A DNA stretch of 64,000 nucleotides from Blattamonas nauphoetae. Its lineage: Eukaryota > Preaxostyla > Oxymonadida. The stretch spans positions 124,001 through 188,000 of the forward strand of contig JARBJD010000095.1 of the NCBI GenBank assembly GCA_033064195.1, written 5' to 3'. Below, one piece after another: positions 23,001 to 34,306 of this stretch (position 1 is the stretch's first letter; every line of letters begins with the position of its first letter). Under the pieces are notes generated by a model. The model ran no database searches. It worked only from the letters and a program-made list of their open reading frames with translations, and had not been told where the DNA came from. Position numbers and translations under genes: made by a program.

Positions 23001-26000
23001 GGAGGAGGTCCACATCATCTTCCGAGTAATCCTCGTCGATCCCGCGCGAGGTTTTGATTGAGTAGGCGAGTGTGTATCTCGTCCAGAATGGAAAGCGGGT
23101 GGTTTTTGATTTGAGCGCTTGGTTGTACGCACACACTGCGGAGTGAGCCTCGAATTTGGCGAGGGGGATGTGCCGCTCGCAGTGGTCGCAGATACCAGTT
23201 TCCATCACATTTTCACATCCCAAGAAGAGTCGTTTGTATTTTGGGTGGGGTTCGATTGAATCATCGATCGTCATTTTCTGACTTTTGGGTTGGGGTGTCT
23301 TGCTGATTGTCGGCGAGACCATGTTCATCGTCGGAAGTTTGTGCTCGGACGGTTTCTTCACTCCAATCAGCGTGTTCAGTTTGTGGAGGACATTGTTGAC
23401 AGTATGCTTCTCCGGTTCTTGTCTTTCCTTCGATTGATTGGACTCGTTCTTTAGCGACAAGTCGTAAGCTGAATCTGAGGATCGCAGATTGAGAGGAGGG
23501 AACGTTGTTGGCTCAAGAACTCGCTTGAATTCATTCGTCAGATCTTCCGTCGTCGGATGCGACAGAGTGACAGCAACAAAGTTCGGAGATTCGAAATCGA
23601 AGGGAGCAGCCAGAGGAGGACCAGCCTTATCTTTTCGAGTGTATGCGAGTGAATACGGTGTGTACAGCGGTTCTGGGACAGACAATCGAAGAGCGGAAGG
23701 GATTTGCCAGGTCGGAGCAGGAGGCTCTTTCTGGACAGTTGGAGAAGGCGAAACAGGACTCGACTTGACGTTCAGTCTGATCGACAGTTGACTTTGCGGA
23801 TTGAGTGGTTTGTGCGTTGGCTGAGATGGGGAGAATGGCGAAATGGGAGGAAGATTGTGGGGGAAAGAATGCAACGGGTGCGGTGACATCATAAATGAGG
23901 CGGGTGATGAGGGTGGCGTGTTCGATGTGAGGAGGTTGTCAGACAAGGGATATGTGTTGTAGCGATGCTGCTGAGGAAAAGGATTCATCGGTTGGGACGT
24001 TGGTGGAGTGGACGAGACGGCATGGACTGGAAACGCGAATGTTGGCTGGATTGAGGGAGGGGGATTTGGTGCAGAGTGTCCTGCGACGATCGGAGAGGTC
24101 TGTGTTGTGCATGTCTTCAAAGACGTCGAGCGGGTGCTTCTTGAGCTTCGCTTGGAGCGTTTGACTGGAGTGAACTCGTTCTTCTCAATGTGTTGAGAGA
24201 GGACACGGAAGAATTCGGATTCGAAGAGGTGAGCTCCAGACAGGACGAAGTGTGGTTGATGTGGAGAGAAGTGTGCGGTGGAAGAGAGGCAACGGAGGAG
24301 GTACGGGAGGGTTGATGTCCGCGAGAGGAAAAGAAGATTCGAGTAAGTCAGAGACGACGAGAAGTTGTCCTTCAACTTGAGTGGCTGGTACTGCGGCCTG
24401 TCGTTTCCAGCTGAGTCGGTCTTGTCCGTCGGAGCATCCTGGCTCCCCTCACCGTCCTTTGGAGATGTGCGCCTGACCGGCGAGCTGGTCTTGCTGCCGG
24501 TGAGGTGAACAGAAGACGCAGGAACTGTTTTGAGATACTTTGTCATTTCCGAGTTCAGTTTGATGGCTCCAACATAATTGAACGAAACGTCGACGTACCG
24601 AAGGAGCTCTTTCTCGTCTCCTTTCGGACGAGGAGCAGCGCCTGGCTGCTTTTTCGAAGGAGTGGCGGAAGGAGAGTCAACCGTGCTGGATCGCGTCGAG
24701 GACGAGTCTGTCGGTGCGTTGATCGTCATCGTCTGCTCCACTGCAGCGTATTCATCTCCCCGCGACACATCTTCCGAGCCGAGTGCCTCCAACGTGTCCA
24801 ATCCTTCCGAAGTGGTGACGGTGGTCAAAGAGAGCTTTGATTCAGGAGGCGAGATTTGTTCCCTTTCTGGGTTAGTTTTTTGATTTTCTGCTTCTGGCGA
24901 TGGGTTCGGGACGGGTGGCGACGGAGTGGTGTGAACGGGAGGAGGACTCTGTGGACCTTTCGAAATCATCCGCTGCGAATTCTGGACGAGTGGAGAGGCT
25001 CCGGGCTTTGTATAATTGCTCGGAGGCGGAAGGATTGTCTTCTCAAACCCCCTTTGGACAGCCGCAGCATAACCACGAAATGCGTTTGAATCCACTCGGC
25101 GCAGAAAGAGGGGCTGGACGAAGTTTGTGGCACTTCGGATGAGGAGGTTGGTGGGAAGCCCAGTGAGCCCCGACACACCAGCCTCAGAGCGCGGGGTCAC
25201 AGGAGCAGAGACAGACAGGAACGACGTCAGATACAACATGCGTCTGTTCAAGAAGAACGTCGGATTGGGATTGGGCTGGGGAAGGATGTCTGTGTTGTCT
25301 GGAGCGAGTTCGGGCCGTTCAGCGATGATCTTGTCGCTCTCCTTCCGAGCGTTTTCGAGGATTCGATCGTCGAGCAGCTCATCGAATGTCTGGAACCGCT
25401 CCACAGGCGTTGTGAAGGTGTTGACGATGTCCAACAAGTTCGGAGGAGTCGTGTGAGGATGTTTCCCTGCCCAAACTTTGGCGATGTAAGTTGATGTGAA
25501 CGACGTGCTGTGTGGGCGGTGCTGGAGGAACGTGAGCCTGTTTGTGTTGTTTGGGACAAACTGACAGTTTTGGAGGGACGCCGCATTCGCTGCGGACTGG
25601 TCTCCTTTGTTCAAATAGCGTCGCTTCATCTTTCTCTGAAAATGGCTCTTCGAGTGTTCTGCTCTCTTGTCCTCTTTGTCGTACTCCTGCCGCTTCTGTT
25701 CCATCACACCTGCTTCTTCCCAGACTGGCTTTGTGAGGCGAGACGGGAGTTCTTGGATGAAGTTGTGGGAGATGTCAAAATAGACGATCTGAGCCGACGT
25801 TTTGGAGAGGAAGTTCGGCGAGAGCGAAGTGATGCGGTTGAAGGATAGGTCAAGACGAGAGAGACGAGGATGGACAATGAAGAGGTCAGACGGAACTGTC
25901 TCGATACAGTTGTCAGAGAGGTTGAGAGTAGAGAGAGATGTGAAGAGCGAGATGGCATTGGGCACAAACGGAAAGTGGTTTGAAGAGAGGACCAAGATGT

Positions 26001-28055
26001 CGATGGGTGAGACGGACGGGTGTAAGTACGCCGAGCTAAGTGGGAGTGAACTAACAATCGAAGAGAATGAGGGTCGCTGAAAATGGGGGTTCGACCCTTT
26101 CGAAGGAAGAATAACTTTTGGCAGAAACTGAGTGTCCGGCGAGGACTGGTTGAACTTCGGAGTGGAGTAAGTCGGCGTCGGCATGGAAATGAACGGAGTT
26201 GTCTCCAACTCACACTTGATCGCATTCTGCTCGGCCTCTGCCAACTCGCTGTCTGTCAACTCGAGCATTGCTTCGTTGACAACGTCAACACCAACCAACT
26301 CCGCAAATTCTTTTGGGTTTGTCGCCTTCTCCCGCGCGTCCACTCCGTTTTCATCGATAAACAGACTCCGCCACTTCTCGTCCTCCTGCCAGTGACTTCT
26401 CAGCAACTCTTCGTACTCCACAAAAGCCATTTTGTAGTATCCAAGCGAATAGATGCTGGGAAGAGTGATGTGCACGGGTTCAAGGAGCTGCAGGATGGTC
26501 TTCTTGTTTGGAAGCGACGAGAGCATGTTCCCAGCGAGGAACAACGCGCGGAGATTGGGGAGGATGAAGAGCCACGGGGGGAGAGAAGTGATGCAGTTGA
26601 AGGAAAGGTTGAGGGAGCTCAGGTTGGTCAGGAAGAAGATGGCCGACGGAACGTGGTCGAGTTGATTGAACGACAAGTCCAGTTTCGTCAGTGTTGTCAT
26701 CTTCCCGAGCGTGAGGGGCACAGAGCGGAGGAAATTGTGTCCAAGAAAGAGATACACGAGCCGCGTGCTGAAAATCGAGCGTGGGAAGTGAGTGAGACAG
26801 TTGTGGGACAGCGACAGGGTGAACAGGTCCGACTGGGCAGGGATGGCTGAAAAGATGAAAACAGACAGAGACACACAATCAACGAAACGAATGCGATTGC
26901 GATTTGCTGATACAACAGACACAGATTTCCCGAGTTTCGGCAGAACAGACAGGAGATTGTTTCTGAGGGTGATGTACACGGGACACCCGTCGAAGAGAAG
27001 GTGCGGCGAATAGCAGATGTTGTTGTCGTGTAGAAATAGTGTTGAGAGATACTATCGGAAAAAGAAGAAGAAATTAGCAGAATAAACACAGAATACCGAC
27101 GAGAGGACGATTGAAAATGGGACAACTGATAACGCGTTTGATGAGGCATCCAAATCGATTAACTTGGGGTTTGTGTACGAAATTTGTGATGTAAGGGTGA
27201 TGAGTGAATTGTTTGATATGAAGAGGGACCTAAGGTTTGGAAAAAGTTTGAAGGTCTAGAAGAAATGAAGAGAGACAAATGGAGACGTACGTTTTGGGGT
27301 ATAGAGACAAGTTGATTCCATCTAAGATCCAAATACTGCAATTGAGAAAGATTTGATCCCTTTGGAAGAAGGAAATCTGTAATTTGATTGTTGAACAATC
27401 CGAGGTGTGTGAGTTTTGGGAGATGGAGTTGAGTCATGACGGATTTCAAATGATTCGAATCAGTGCTCAAAAATATGAGAGAATCATGTGAAATTGGTGG
27501 AAGGGTGGTTAGACTAAGGAAGATAATTGATATACATGGAAAAAAAAGAGAGGAGCGAACTGGTTCTTCTGAACTGACAAATGTTGGAGTTTAGGGAAAT
27601 GTTTCTGGAGGTCATGTGAAATATCAGTGAGTCCACAATACACAAGTGTAAGATGAGTCAATGTAGGGATCTCAAAGCGCGGAAATTGAGTAATCGTTGT
27701 GAAGCTAAGATCCTACAGTAAAAGAGATAAAACCGAGAGAGAGGGGAAAATTAAGGTAGAAATTGTTGGTAAACAACAGAAATTTTTATCAAACCAGAAA
27801 TGTTAGGTGTCTTACGCGAGAGAGAGACGATGGAATTTCCGAAAGCTGCGAGAGATGACATTTGAGTGCAAATAGGTTCGGAAAAGCAGATGACAAATCA
27901 GGAAGATCCGCAAATGGAAGAAAATTGATGCATATCGCCTGGACAATTGGGTGCTTAAGCTTGAGGAGTTCTTTCAGTGAATTGGCAGAGGGAGGCCTAT
28001 GTATTGTGATCACCGGCTCCACAACAATATGATGATTCTCCAAATTGCACATCAT
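20074..28055 (-). CDS. Giant LRR / C2HC zinc-finger / PP2C-type protein phosphatase
   Basis: The ATG is at 28055 or 28052. Introns at about 27.8-26.8 kb separate leucine-rich-repeat exons (LPKLTHLGLFNNQITDFLLP, LQYLDLRWNQLVSIPQN). They continue into a 6.9-kb exon with more LRRs (LTKLDLSFNQLDHVPS) to about 25.75 kb. A long Ser/Pro/Thr-rich middle follows. Near 23.2 kb a C-x2-C-x11-H-x3-C motif (CDHCERHIPLAKFEAHSAVC) marks a C2HC finger. The PP2C catalytic domain fills the last 2.3 kb: GPRMAMEDN, GIFGIVDGHRTG, NIGDCRAVLLS, SRGIGD, VIGCDGIFDVLD and SQDNISVLVVF before the stop at 20074. The metal-binding Asp residues are present. DGHGG is changed to DGHRT. Total length is about 2500 residues. The LRR-PP2C combination recalls PHLPP phosphatases. 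A targeting role for the LRRs is inference. Confidence 0.88.
26847..26876 (-). other. Proposed 30-nt in-frame, stop-free intron in the LRR-PP2C gene
   Basis: Minus-strand GTGTGT...TTTTCAG is 30 nt, a multiple of three, with no stop. Removing it leaves FVDSIPAQSDLF and restores a 22-residue LRR period between RNRI and SHNC. Keeping it gives 32 residues, too long for one repeat. Confidence 0.6.
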
Positions 28056-28173
28056 TCCCTCCTTTGTCAGGGTTTCCCCTGGCGTGACGTTTCGTGGCGA
28101 TCAGTCCCTCATCCATCAGCATGATTGATTGTAAACAGTAAAACAAAGCAAGATAAGATCTTCTGAAATGCAA

Positions 28174-29753
28174 TCAATGGTGTGCGTTGACAAAACGTAG
28201 AATTTGATGTTGCACATGTGTTGAAAACTCATCCAAATCATATTCCAATTCTTCGTCAGAATCTGTCGCCTGAAAAATGAAAGAAATGCCAAAAGATGGC
28301 AAACTCTCCCTGAATCACCATTGACCTTGTTAATGAACTGAGTTAAAATCTCCATTGACTTTTCGTTGAGACTGTTCATCCCTTCAATTAGAGTGTTAAT
28401 CTGTTCTTGTGTGAGGGGACTGTTTGGAGATAAAATCATCCATAAGAAGATAACACATACACGTCATCTCCAGGTTGGGCCGGACCTTGAAGATATTGAC
28501 TTGGTTGGATTGTTGGTGGTTGTGTTTTTGTTCTTTTCTCTTTCGGTGTGTCATGTGGAGGCCTTGGTGTCCGAGGGGTTGTTTCTTTCTTCTCTATTTT
28601 TCGTTTTCGGGGGGTGTTCGTTCGAGGGAATGTTTCTGCTTCGTATTTCTCTGGACCCAAGCTGACTCTTCTTCCACGCGTTTTGATCGTAGTCTTCTCA
28701 TCTTCCTCTTCAGGGGGCTGCATTGTCCTCCTTTTTCTCCTCTCCTCGATAAACCATCTTGGCTTCTTTCCTTCCTTCGCAGCAAAGATATCATATAACG
28801 AACTTTCTTTTGCATGTTCAATAGCTTCATCTTCCAAATATCCCTTATCAACCATCTTGGACAATCGATCAGCAAACAAACGTTGTAGATTCTTTGCCCA
28901 TTTAACGATGTGTAGTTCAGGTTTGTTGTATAGATAGCAATTGTCCCAGACTCTGTGGACGGCCTCTAAGACGGATTCTGGTTTGTGAAAAAGATCTGGT
29001 TGATTAACAGATTCTTCGGTAAGCAAAGATTCATAAGTTGTGCCATCAGGAAGCTAACATTAGTGAGAAATCAAATCACAGTGAGTTGGATGTGTTGTGT
29101 TCAGAAAAAAGGATGTTTCAAAGACAGACAAAGGAGAAATTGGACATACGCCTTCCCTACCTCCAGCACCAGATGTCGCAGGGATGTTGAACTGTGGGAT
29201 CCGGCGGTAGATATCATTGAGATTCATTGGATGGCTGACAATGGTTTCGTAGTCTTCGCATTGGAGTAATTTATAATCAATTGGATCTAAGAAGGAAGCA
29301 GCATCTTTGTGCTTCCTCAGTTCTCCAACTGTTTTCTTCAAGTAGCTGATGAAATTCGTGGAGAACATCAATGAGATCAAACTTCATGAGTTCGGCTTGA
29401 CGACGAGTGTATTCACTGAAATCTCCGTCGTCGATGTCAAGAATGTCGATCTCATGATCACTGATTTCGTCTTCCGGAGGTGGAGGGGCGAGGTCCACAA
29501 ATGTCTTTCTTGATCTGTCATTCTGAAATCCGATATGTTTTGATTTGTAGTTAATGAAACATCAACAAGAGATCAACAATCAGATAATCAGTTGAAGTAG
29601 AAATTGTAGAGCAAGACAAAAAATGTTTCAAATAGAGAGTCGTTGATTGTGAGATCTCCAAGAAATAATGATACGTACATAACGGGATGGACGCTGAACA
29701 GAATCTCGAACTTTATTCAGGACATCTAATAATATTTGAAGATCGTCATCCAT
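28174..29753 (-). CDS. BET-like bromodomain protein (one bromodomain plus NET domain)
   Basis: This is a chromatin reader of acetylated histones. The ATG is at 29753 (MDDDLQILLDVLNKVRD). After an acidic exon (EDEISDHEIDILDIDD) and a 37-nt intron, the bromodomain reads FLDPIDYKLLQCEDYETIVS, HPMNLNDIYRRI (about 29290-29190) and, past another intron, VWDNCYLYNKPELHIVKWAK (about 28945-28895). The acetyl-lysine-contact Asn lies in YNKP. A basic Pro/Thr/Lys linker follows. The end splits across introns: SPLTQEQINTLIEGMNSLNE and EELEYDLDEFSTHVQHQILR, the two halves expected of a NET (extraterminal) domain. The stop is at 28174. A single bromodomain plus NET is the plant or protist GTE-like layout, not the animal two-bromodomain one. 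Confidence 0.82.
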
Positions 29754-29831
29754 TGAAACGGTGGAAGTAGATTTGATCAAAACAACATTACTTCATTTTT
29801 TCTTGACAATCCATAAACCATCAATATTGCG
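29754..29831. promoter_or_regulatory. Divergent spacer between the BET-like gene and the surface-protein gene
   Basis: There are 78 bp between the two outermost ATGs, or 177 bp if the plus-strand gene starts at 29931. Both promoters must lie here. No clear TATA-like box is seen. Confidence 0.4.
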
Positions 29832-32183
29832 ATGAAAATTAAATGTTTTAATTTAGTAGTGTGGATAAACGGATTCAGCCAGACCAACGTACTTCCAGAT
29901 CATGGCGGAACTGTGGATCAGACCAACAATATGTTTCTTTTCACATTGTCTTCATTTGTCAGTCTTCAATGTGATGTTCAAACATACTCCACTTCTTCTC
30001 CCTTTTCTGTTCGATCGTTACCTCAATTTTTGCATCCTGTGATCCTCAATGTTCATCAGGTTTCGAATGACAACATCTCTCTCTTCAATCACGCCAATCA
30101 ACACCTAATGATCGACTCAATTGTGACACTGTTTACCATCACAAACTCGACGTTTTTTCTAGGCGCCTATCATTTTCACCCAACTTCTCAATTTCCGACA
30201 ATCGCAAATCTTCGCCAAAACTCCAATGCCATTTTCAAGCAAATTGAACTCTCAGGACTATTTGGACATCACAGCGTGTTCATTCTCTCATCAAGCACAC
30301 TTGTTCTTCTATCACTCTCCATATCTTTCCCAAATACCCTCTTCTCTCCCAAATCACTCGTTCATACCCTCGAAGACCATTCCTCTCTGTGTGTGTCTGA
30401 TACCCACTTTTCCAACTTCCAAGTGTCGGGTGAGGAGCCGCTCCTTGCATCTTCCTCCACATCGTTTGTCCAGACCAGTCGATCATCCAATGCCAACATT
30501 TCCCTCCAAATTCCAACAGACCAGCTCCTCCATCCTCCTCGCTCGTTTGGTGAATGGAAGTTGGATGGATGCGATATCACCAACACTTGTGGAGCCATCT
30601 CTGGACTTGTATTCTGCGACACAAACTGGGCTTCTTCTTTCATCTGCTCGAACTCATCTTTCATCGATTCCCCTTCCATTTTAACCACTCCCAACCCAAA
30701 TTCCAATGCAACACTCCACTTTGAGGGTACCAAATGGATTGTCAAAAAGAAAGGGAATCAGGAATCCTGCCTCACAATCGCTGGTCCTGGTCTGACTGTT
30801 TCCAAATGCACGTTTGCACAACAACAAAACAGTCTCTTTACAAAAGAGCTTGCACGCGGTATTCTCTTTCAGAGCCCTCACAACGACATAACACTCTCGA
30901 CAGTTGCCTTCAGTCTCTTTCACAACTCCGAAGGGCCAGGAATTCTCATTTTGGGGGCTGACCGAATCACCCTCTCGAATCGAACAGTTTTTAATAGCAA
31001 TTCACTCCGAGATGGAGGGATTGGAGGCACTCTCGCAATTGTCGGACCTGTTTCAGAAATATCGCTCCATTCATCCTATCTCGACGCCAACCAAGCGAAA
31101 AAGGCATCTTCCGGATGTGCACCCGGAATGCTCGTTCGTCCTTCCCACACATGCACCGTCAGAATCTTCAATTCAACATTCCTCGACCATCGTTCCAACG
31201 GCAGTTTCGGGGGACTTGTGTTCGCCGACGTCAAACCAGAAACGGCAATCCATTTGGGATTCTCCTGGTTTCTGAACAACCAATTCGGAAGCATCGTCTT
31301 CCTCGAGTTGGCCAACCCGTCACAAGTGAAAGTGACATTCGAAACGTGCCGATTCAAGCCACACTCCAAAAGCGAGCGAGGCGGCGACGTGATGTGCAGA
31401 GCGGGATGGGACACGATCATCACTCCCTCGTCATTCCTGTGCTGCGTCACAGCGAAGACTGGAAATCACATCTTTGTCGAAGGAGGGATCGGGGACAAGG
31501 ACGATTATCAGATGCCTCCAGACTCACAAGCTGGCTGCGAGATGATCAGAAAAAGACCAAAATACTTCTCAGACAATCAGAGTACAGCACTGTACTCCTC
31601 CCTCCTGGGAGTCCTTCTCGCACTTCCGCTTCTGATCGCAACCATCGTTGCAATCATCAAGTGCTTCATTGAAGAAGGATGTCAGGAAAACTGTGCAGAC
31701 TGTTGGAAAGTGATCGGCATCGGGGTCTGTTTTGGACCCTATTTGTGTCGTCGCCATCATCGTCGCCGAGAAGAGATGAAACAGAGGAACCGTTACGTTG
31801 GGAGGAGGATGAACACGAAGAAGAAGGTGGTGGACACAGCATTTCGAACGGTCGAATTTCGACGGTTTGACGTGGCAGGGTTTCTGGAGAAAGAACAGAA
31901 GCGAGCGAGGGAGGAGATGGAGAATGGAAGACATCAACTTCGGGGCAGCACAGCTCGGCAGCGGGAGGAAGAGATGGAGCCGCGTGTTGTTGCAGACGAG
32001 AGACAGGCTGATGCAGTGACAGAGCAGGCCGGTCACACACACAAACACGAATACGGGAAGAACGAGGTGTGTGCTGAGGCACAGGAAGAATGGTTTCGGA
32101 TGAATGCGGTGGTTGTGTTCTGTTTGAACGTGGTGGGACCGACTCGGATGAAGGGAGTGAATTTCCTGAAGGACTTCGAATGA
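29832..32183 (+). CDS. Membrane-anchored surface-type protein, beta-helix-like ectodomain
   Basis: This is a single open frame of 783 codons. The first ATG (29832) gives MKIKCFNLVVW. The in-frame ATG at 29931 gives MFLFTLSSFVSLQCD, a much better secretion signal, and I think it is the likelier start. The long ectodomain repeats short strands with Asn/Ser/Thr and Gly turns (ISLHSSYLDANQ, VRIFNSTFLDHRSNGSFGGL), typical of right-handed parallel beta-helix surface proteins. A transmembrane segment, ALYSSLLGVLLALPLLIATI (about 31590-31650), is followed by cysteines (EEGCQENCADCWK) and a basic cytoplasmic tail (RRHHRRREEMKQRNRY). I recognise no catalytic motif. The beta-helix reading is inference from sequence texture. 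A role in adhesion or surface coat is possible. No intron is needed. Confidence 0.65.
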   Translation: MKIKCFNLVVWINGFSQTNVLPDHGGTVDQTNNMFLFTLSSFVSLQCDVQTYSTSSPFSVRSLPQFLHPVILNVHQVSNDNISLFNHANQHLMIDSIVTLFTITNSTFFLGAYHFHPTSQFPTIANLRQNSNAIFKQIELSGLFGHHSVFILSSSTLVLLSLSISFPNTLFSPKSLVHTLEDHSSLCVSDTHFSNFQVSGEEPLLASSSTSFVQTSRSSNANISLQIPTDQLLHPPRSFGEWKLDGCDITNTCGAISGLVFCDTNWASSFICSNSSFIDSPSILTTPNPNSNATLHFEGTKWIVKKKGNQESCLTIAGPGLTVSKCTFAQQQNSLFTKELARGILFQSPHNDITLSTVAFSLFHNSEGPGILILGADRITLSNRTVFNSNSLRDGGIGGTLAIVGPVSEISLHSSYLDANQAKKASSGCAPGMLVRPSHTCTVRIFNSTFLDHRSNGSFGGLVFADVKPETAIHLGFSWFLNNQFGSIVFLELANPSQVKVTFETCRFKPHSKSERGGDVMCRAGWDTIITPSSFLCCVTAKTGNHIFVEGGIGDKDDYQMPPDSQAGCEMIRKRPKYFSDNQSTALYSSLLGVLLALPLLIATIVAIIKCFIEEGCQENCADCWKVIGIGVCFGPYLCRRHHRRREEMKQRNRYVGRRMNTKKKVVDTAFRTVEFRRFDVAGFLEKEQKRAREEMENGRHQLRGSTARQREEEMEPRVVADERQADAVTEQAGHTHKHEYGKNEVCAEAQEEWFRMNAVVVFCLNVVGPTRMKGVNFLKDFE

Positions 32184-32368
32184 CTGTCGACGCCTCATGG
32201 TCGATCAGGACGGTATTTAAGCGCATTTCACTTTTGGATTCTGTTGTGATAAGCCAATCCATCCCTTCTTCAGAATATCTGAGAAATCATTGATTAAATT
32301 TTGAGTCAACAAACGGAGAGATAATCTATTCGAGCTCTCCTATTGCATACATCCATTATCTTTTTTTC

Positions 32369-34237
32369 ATGCAAGTTGATCCTCTTCCTCCTTATCCTAC
32401 TGTCGTACCACTAAGGCGACCAAAAAATCCTTTTGTTGATTCCACTGAAGCTGGGTTTTGGAAGTCTTTCTCGAAGACAACAACAATCCGAGACCATGGA
32501 CCATCCTCTTCAATCGTCTTCTCTCACACTGAACCACACCATTCTCTTGTGATTTCAAGTGGAAGAATCGAACTATATGATGGCGAAAAGCTTGATCTAA
32601 AGACAACCTTCAATACGCACAAACATCAAGCAATCTGCGGTGACATTCGTCCTGATGGAAAGATGGTTGCGTGTGGAACTGATAAAGGATCAATTTTTCT
32701 GTACAACACACACAATGGGAAACAACTTCGAAAACTTCATGCTCATAAGGGCTCAGTCAAGGGAGTTTCGTTCTCGCATGACAACAAAAGTTTGTTCACA
32801 ACAGGAGACGATAATACCTTTCGAATGTTTGATATTGCGACATCTGAAGAACTTGTTCGATACGGTAGCCATTCTGGATACGTTCAAACCGTGGTTCAAA
32901 GTCCTGTATCACAAGATATCCTCGCCACAAGTCATTCGGACCACTCTGTCTGTTTATGGAATATTCCATCTCTTATTCAATACACTCGAATTAAAACAGT
33001 ACTGGAGGAACGGAGTACCCTCACACCTGAGGAGAAACAGGCTTTTCCCATCGACGTTACTGAGAAAGACATTCCAGAACCACTTCTCAAACAAATTGAA
33101 CTCCCTGATCTAATTGAATCGCTTATTTTCCTTCCTGGAGGATCATTAATTGCTGCTGCATGTATGTTATTATTTACCTATCTCTTAACGTTATTTTCTC
33201 GTCAATCGTTCATTCATCATTTCTCTCTCTTGTTCACTCCAGCTGGACCTTTGATCCATCTCATTGACATTATGTCTCCACAAACCAAACCTATTCATTC
33301 ATTTTCATCCCACACAAAGGCTGTGACAGCATTAGCCATCCTCCACAGGCCCAATCATCAACGCCTTCTCACAGCTTCCCTCGACGGAACTGTCAAAATT
33401 CATGAGCTTGAGAATTACTCTGTTGTCCATGGTCTTCGATATGGTCACCCGATATTCTCCCTTGCTGTGAACTATTCGTCATTATCTGCGTCCATCGCTG
33501 TCGGGATGACAAATGGAACTATATCAATCAAGCAAAAAGTCCAGAAGGAAGAAAGTCTTGCAGAATTAGGGATTGAGAAACAAAAGAGAGACAGACCAGC
33601 CCCAAAAATGACAGTATCTGGATCAGGATCTGAACAAACACCAGATTCTTTATCATCACTCCTACAAACAATCAGCGGCAAGACGATTAAAAAGAAGGAC
33701 AAGTCAAGCAGCCTTCAGCAGACTGTGGATATCATCAAAGAGCCTCTCAGGAAGCGCACATCAACGAAACAACTCGCCCCCTACGATCGTCACCTCCGCA
33801 GATTTGAATACAAAAAAGCACTTGACGCCGCATTGTCAAATCGTGATCCAAACATTACAGTGGCAGTCCTCGCTGAATTATCGAGACGGCGTGCAATTGA
33901 GATCTCAATTCAAGGAAGGGACGCTGATGGCCTTCGACCTCTTCTCACCTTTTTAATCAACAACATCACCAAGATTGAATTTTACGCCAGTGAAACTGAT
34001 GTCGACTTCTCACAAATCGTTATTCCCTCAGCAATCCCAGTCGCATTAATTCCAACGTTCCTCTTGAACACCACACAAGTCGCTCTCAAAGAATGTGAAA
34101 AGCTGGTGGGATTGGATTTGGATCTTGATTATCTGATTTTCCGTTTAAAATCATTGGTCGACGACGAGTTGGCAATTCAGGCTGAATTCATGCAGCTCCA
34201 GGGAGTTATTGATATACTTTTTGGAGAAGGAATATAA
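32369..34237 (+). CDS. UTP15: U3 snoRNP / small-subunit processome protein UTP15 (WD40)
   Basis: UTP15 is part of the t-UTP (UtpA) complex that starts 18S rRNA processing in the nucleolus. The ATG is at 32369. WD repeats include ICGDIRPDGKMVACGTDKGS, VKGVSFSHDNKSLFTTGDDN, DILATSHSDHSVCLWNIPS and LLTASLDGTVKIHEL. The N-terminal VDSTEAGFWKSF and the C-terminal helical block (LRRFEYKKALDAALSNRDPN, VAVLAELSRRRAIEISIQGR) match UTP15 and its UTP15_C domain. The frame stays open through an 81-nt GT-AG intron at 33162-33242. Spliced protein: about 595 residues. The stop TAA is at 34235-34237. The next gene starts 69 bp on, same strand. Confidence 0.85.
   Translation: MQVDPLPPYPTVVPLRRPKNPFVDSTEAGFWKSFSKTTTIRDHGPSSSIVFSHTEPHHSLVISSGRIELYDGEKLDLKTTFNTHKHQAICGDIRPDGKMVACGTDKGSIFLYNTHNGKQLRKLHAHKGSVKGVSFSHDNKSLFTTGDDNTFRMFDIATSEELVRYGSHSGYVQTVVQSPVSQDILATSHSDHSVCLWNIPSLIQYTRIKTVLEERSTLTPEEKQAFPIDVTEKDIPEPLLKQIELPDLIESLIFLPGGSLIAAACMLLFTYLLTLFSRQSFIHHFSLLFTPAGPLIHLIDIMSPQTKPIHSFSSHTKAVTALAILHRPNHQRLLTASLDGTVKIHELENYSVVHGLRYGHPIFSLAVNYSSLSASIAVGMTNGTISIKQKVQKEESLAELGIEKQKRDRPAPKMTVSGSGSEQTPDSLSSLLQTISGKTIKKKDKSSSLQQTVDIIKEPLRKRTSTKQLAPYDRHLRRFEYKKALDAALSNRDPNITVAVLAELSRRRAIEISIQGRDADGLRPLLTFLINNITKIEFYASETDVDFSQIVIPSAIPVALIPTFLLNTTQVALKECEKLVGLDLDLDYLIFRLKSLVDDELAIQAEFMQLQGVIDILFGEGI
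33162..33242 (+). other. 81-nt in-frame, stop-free intron in UTP15
   Basis: GTATGTTATT...CACTCCAG is bounded by good splice signals and sits between WD blades. Its removal joins IAA to SGPLIHLID. It has 27 codons and no stop, so an unspliced transcript would still encode a full-length protein. Confidence 0.75.
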
Positions 34238-34306
34238 CATTTCACGCTCGAAATAAGAAGATCTTTATGTGAAGTTCGTCCAATTTGCTCCATCCATAAT
34301 CATTTT

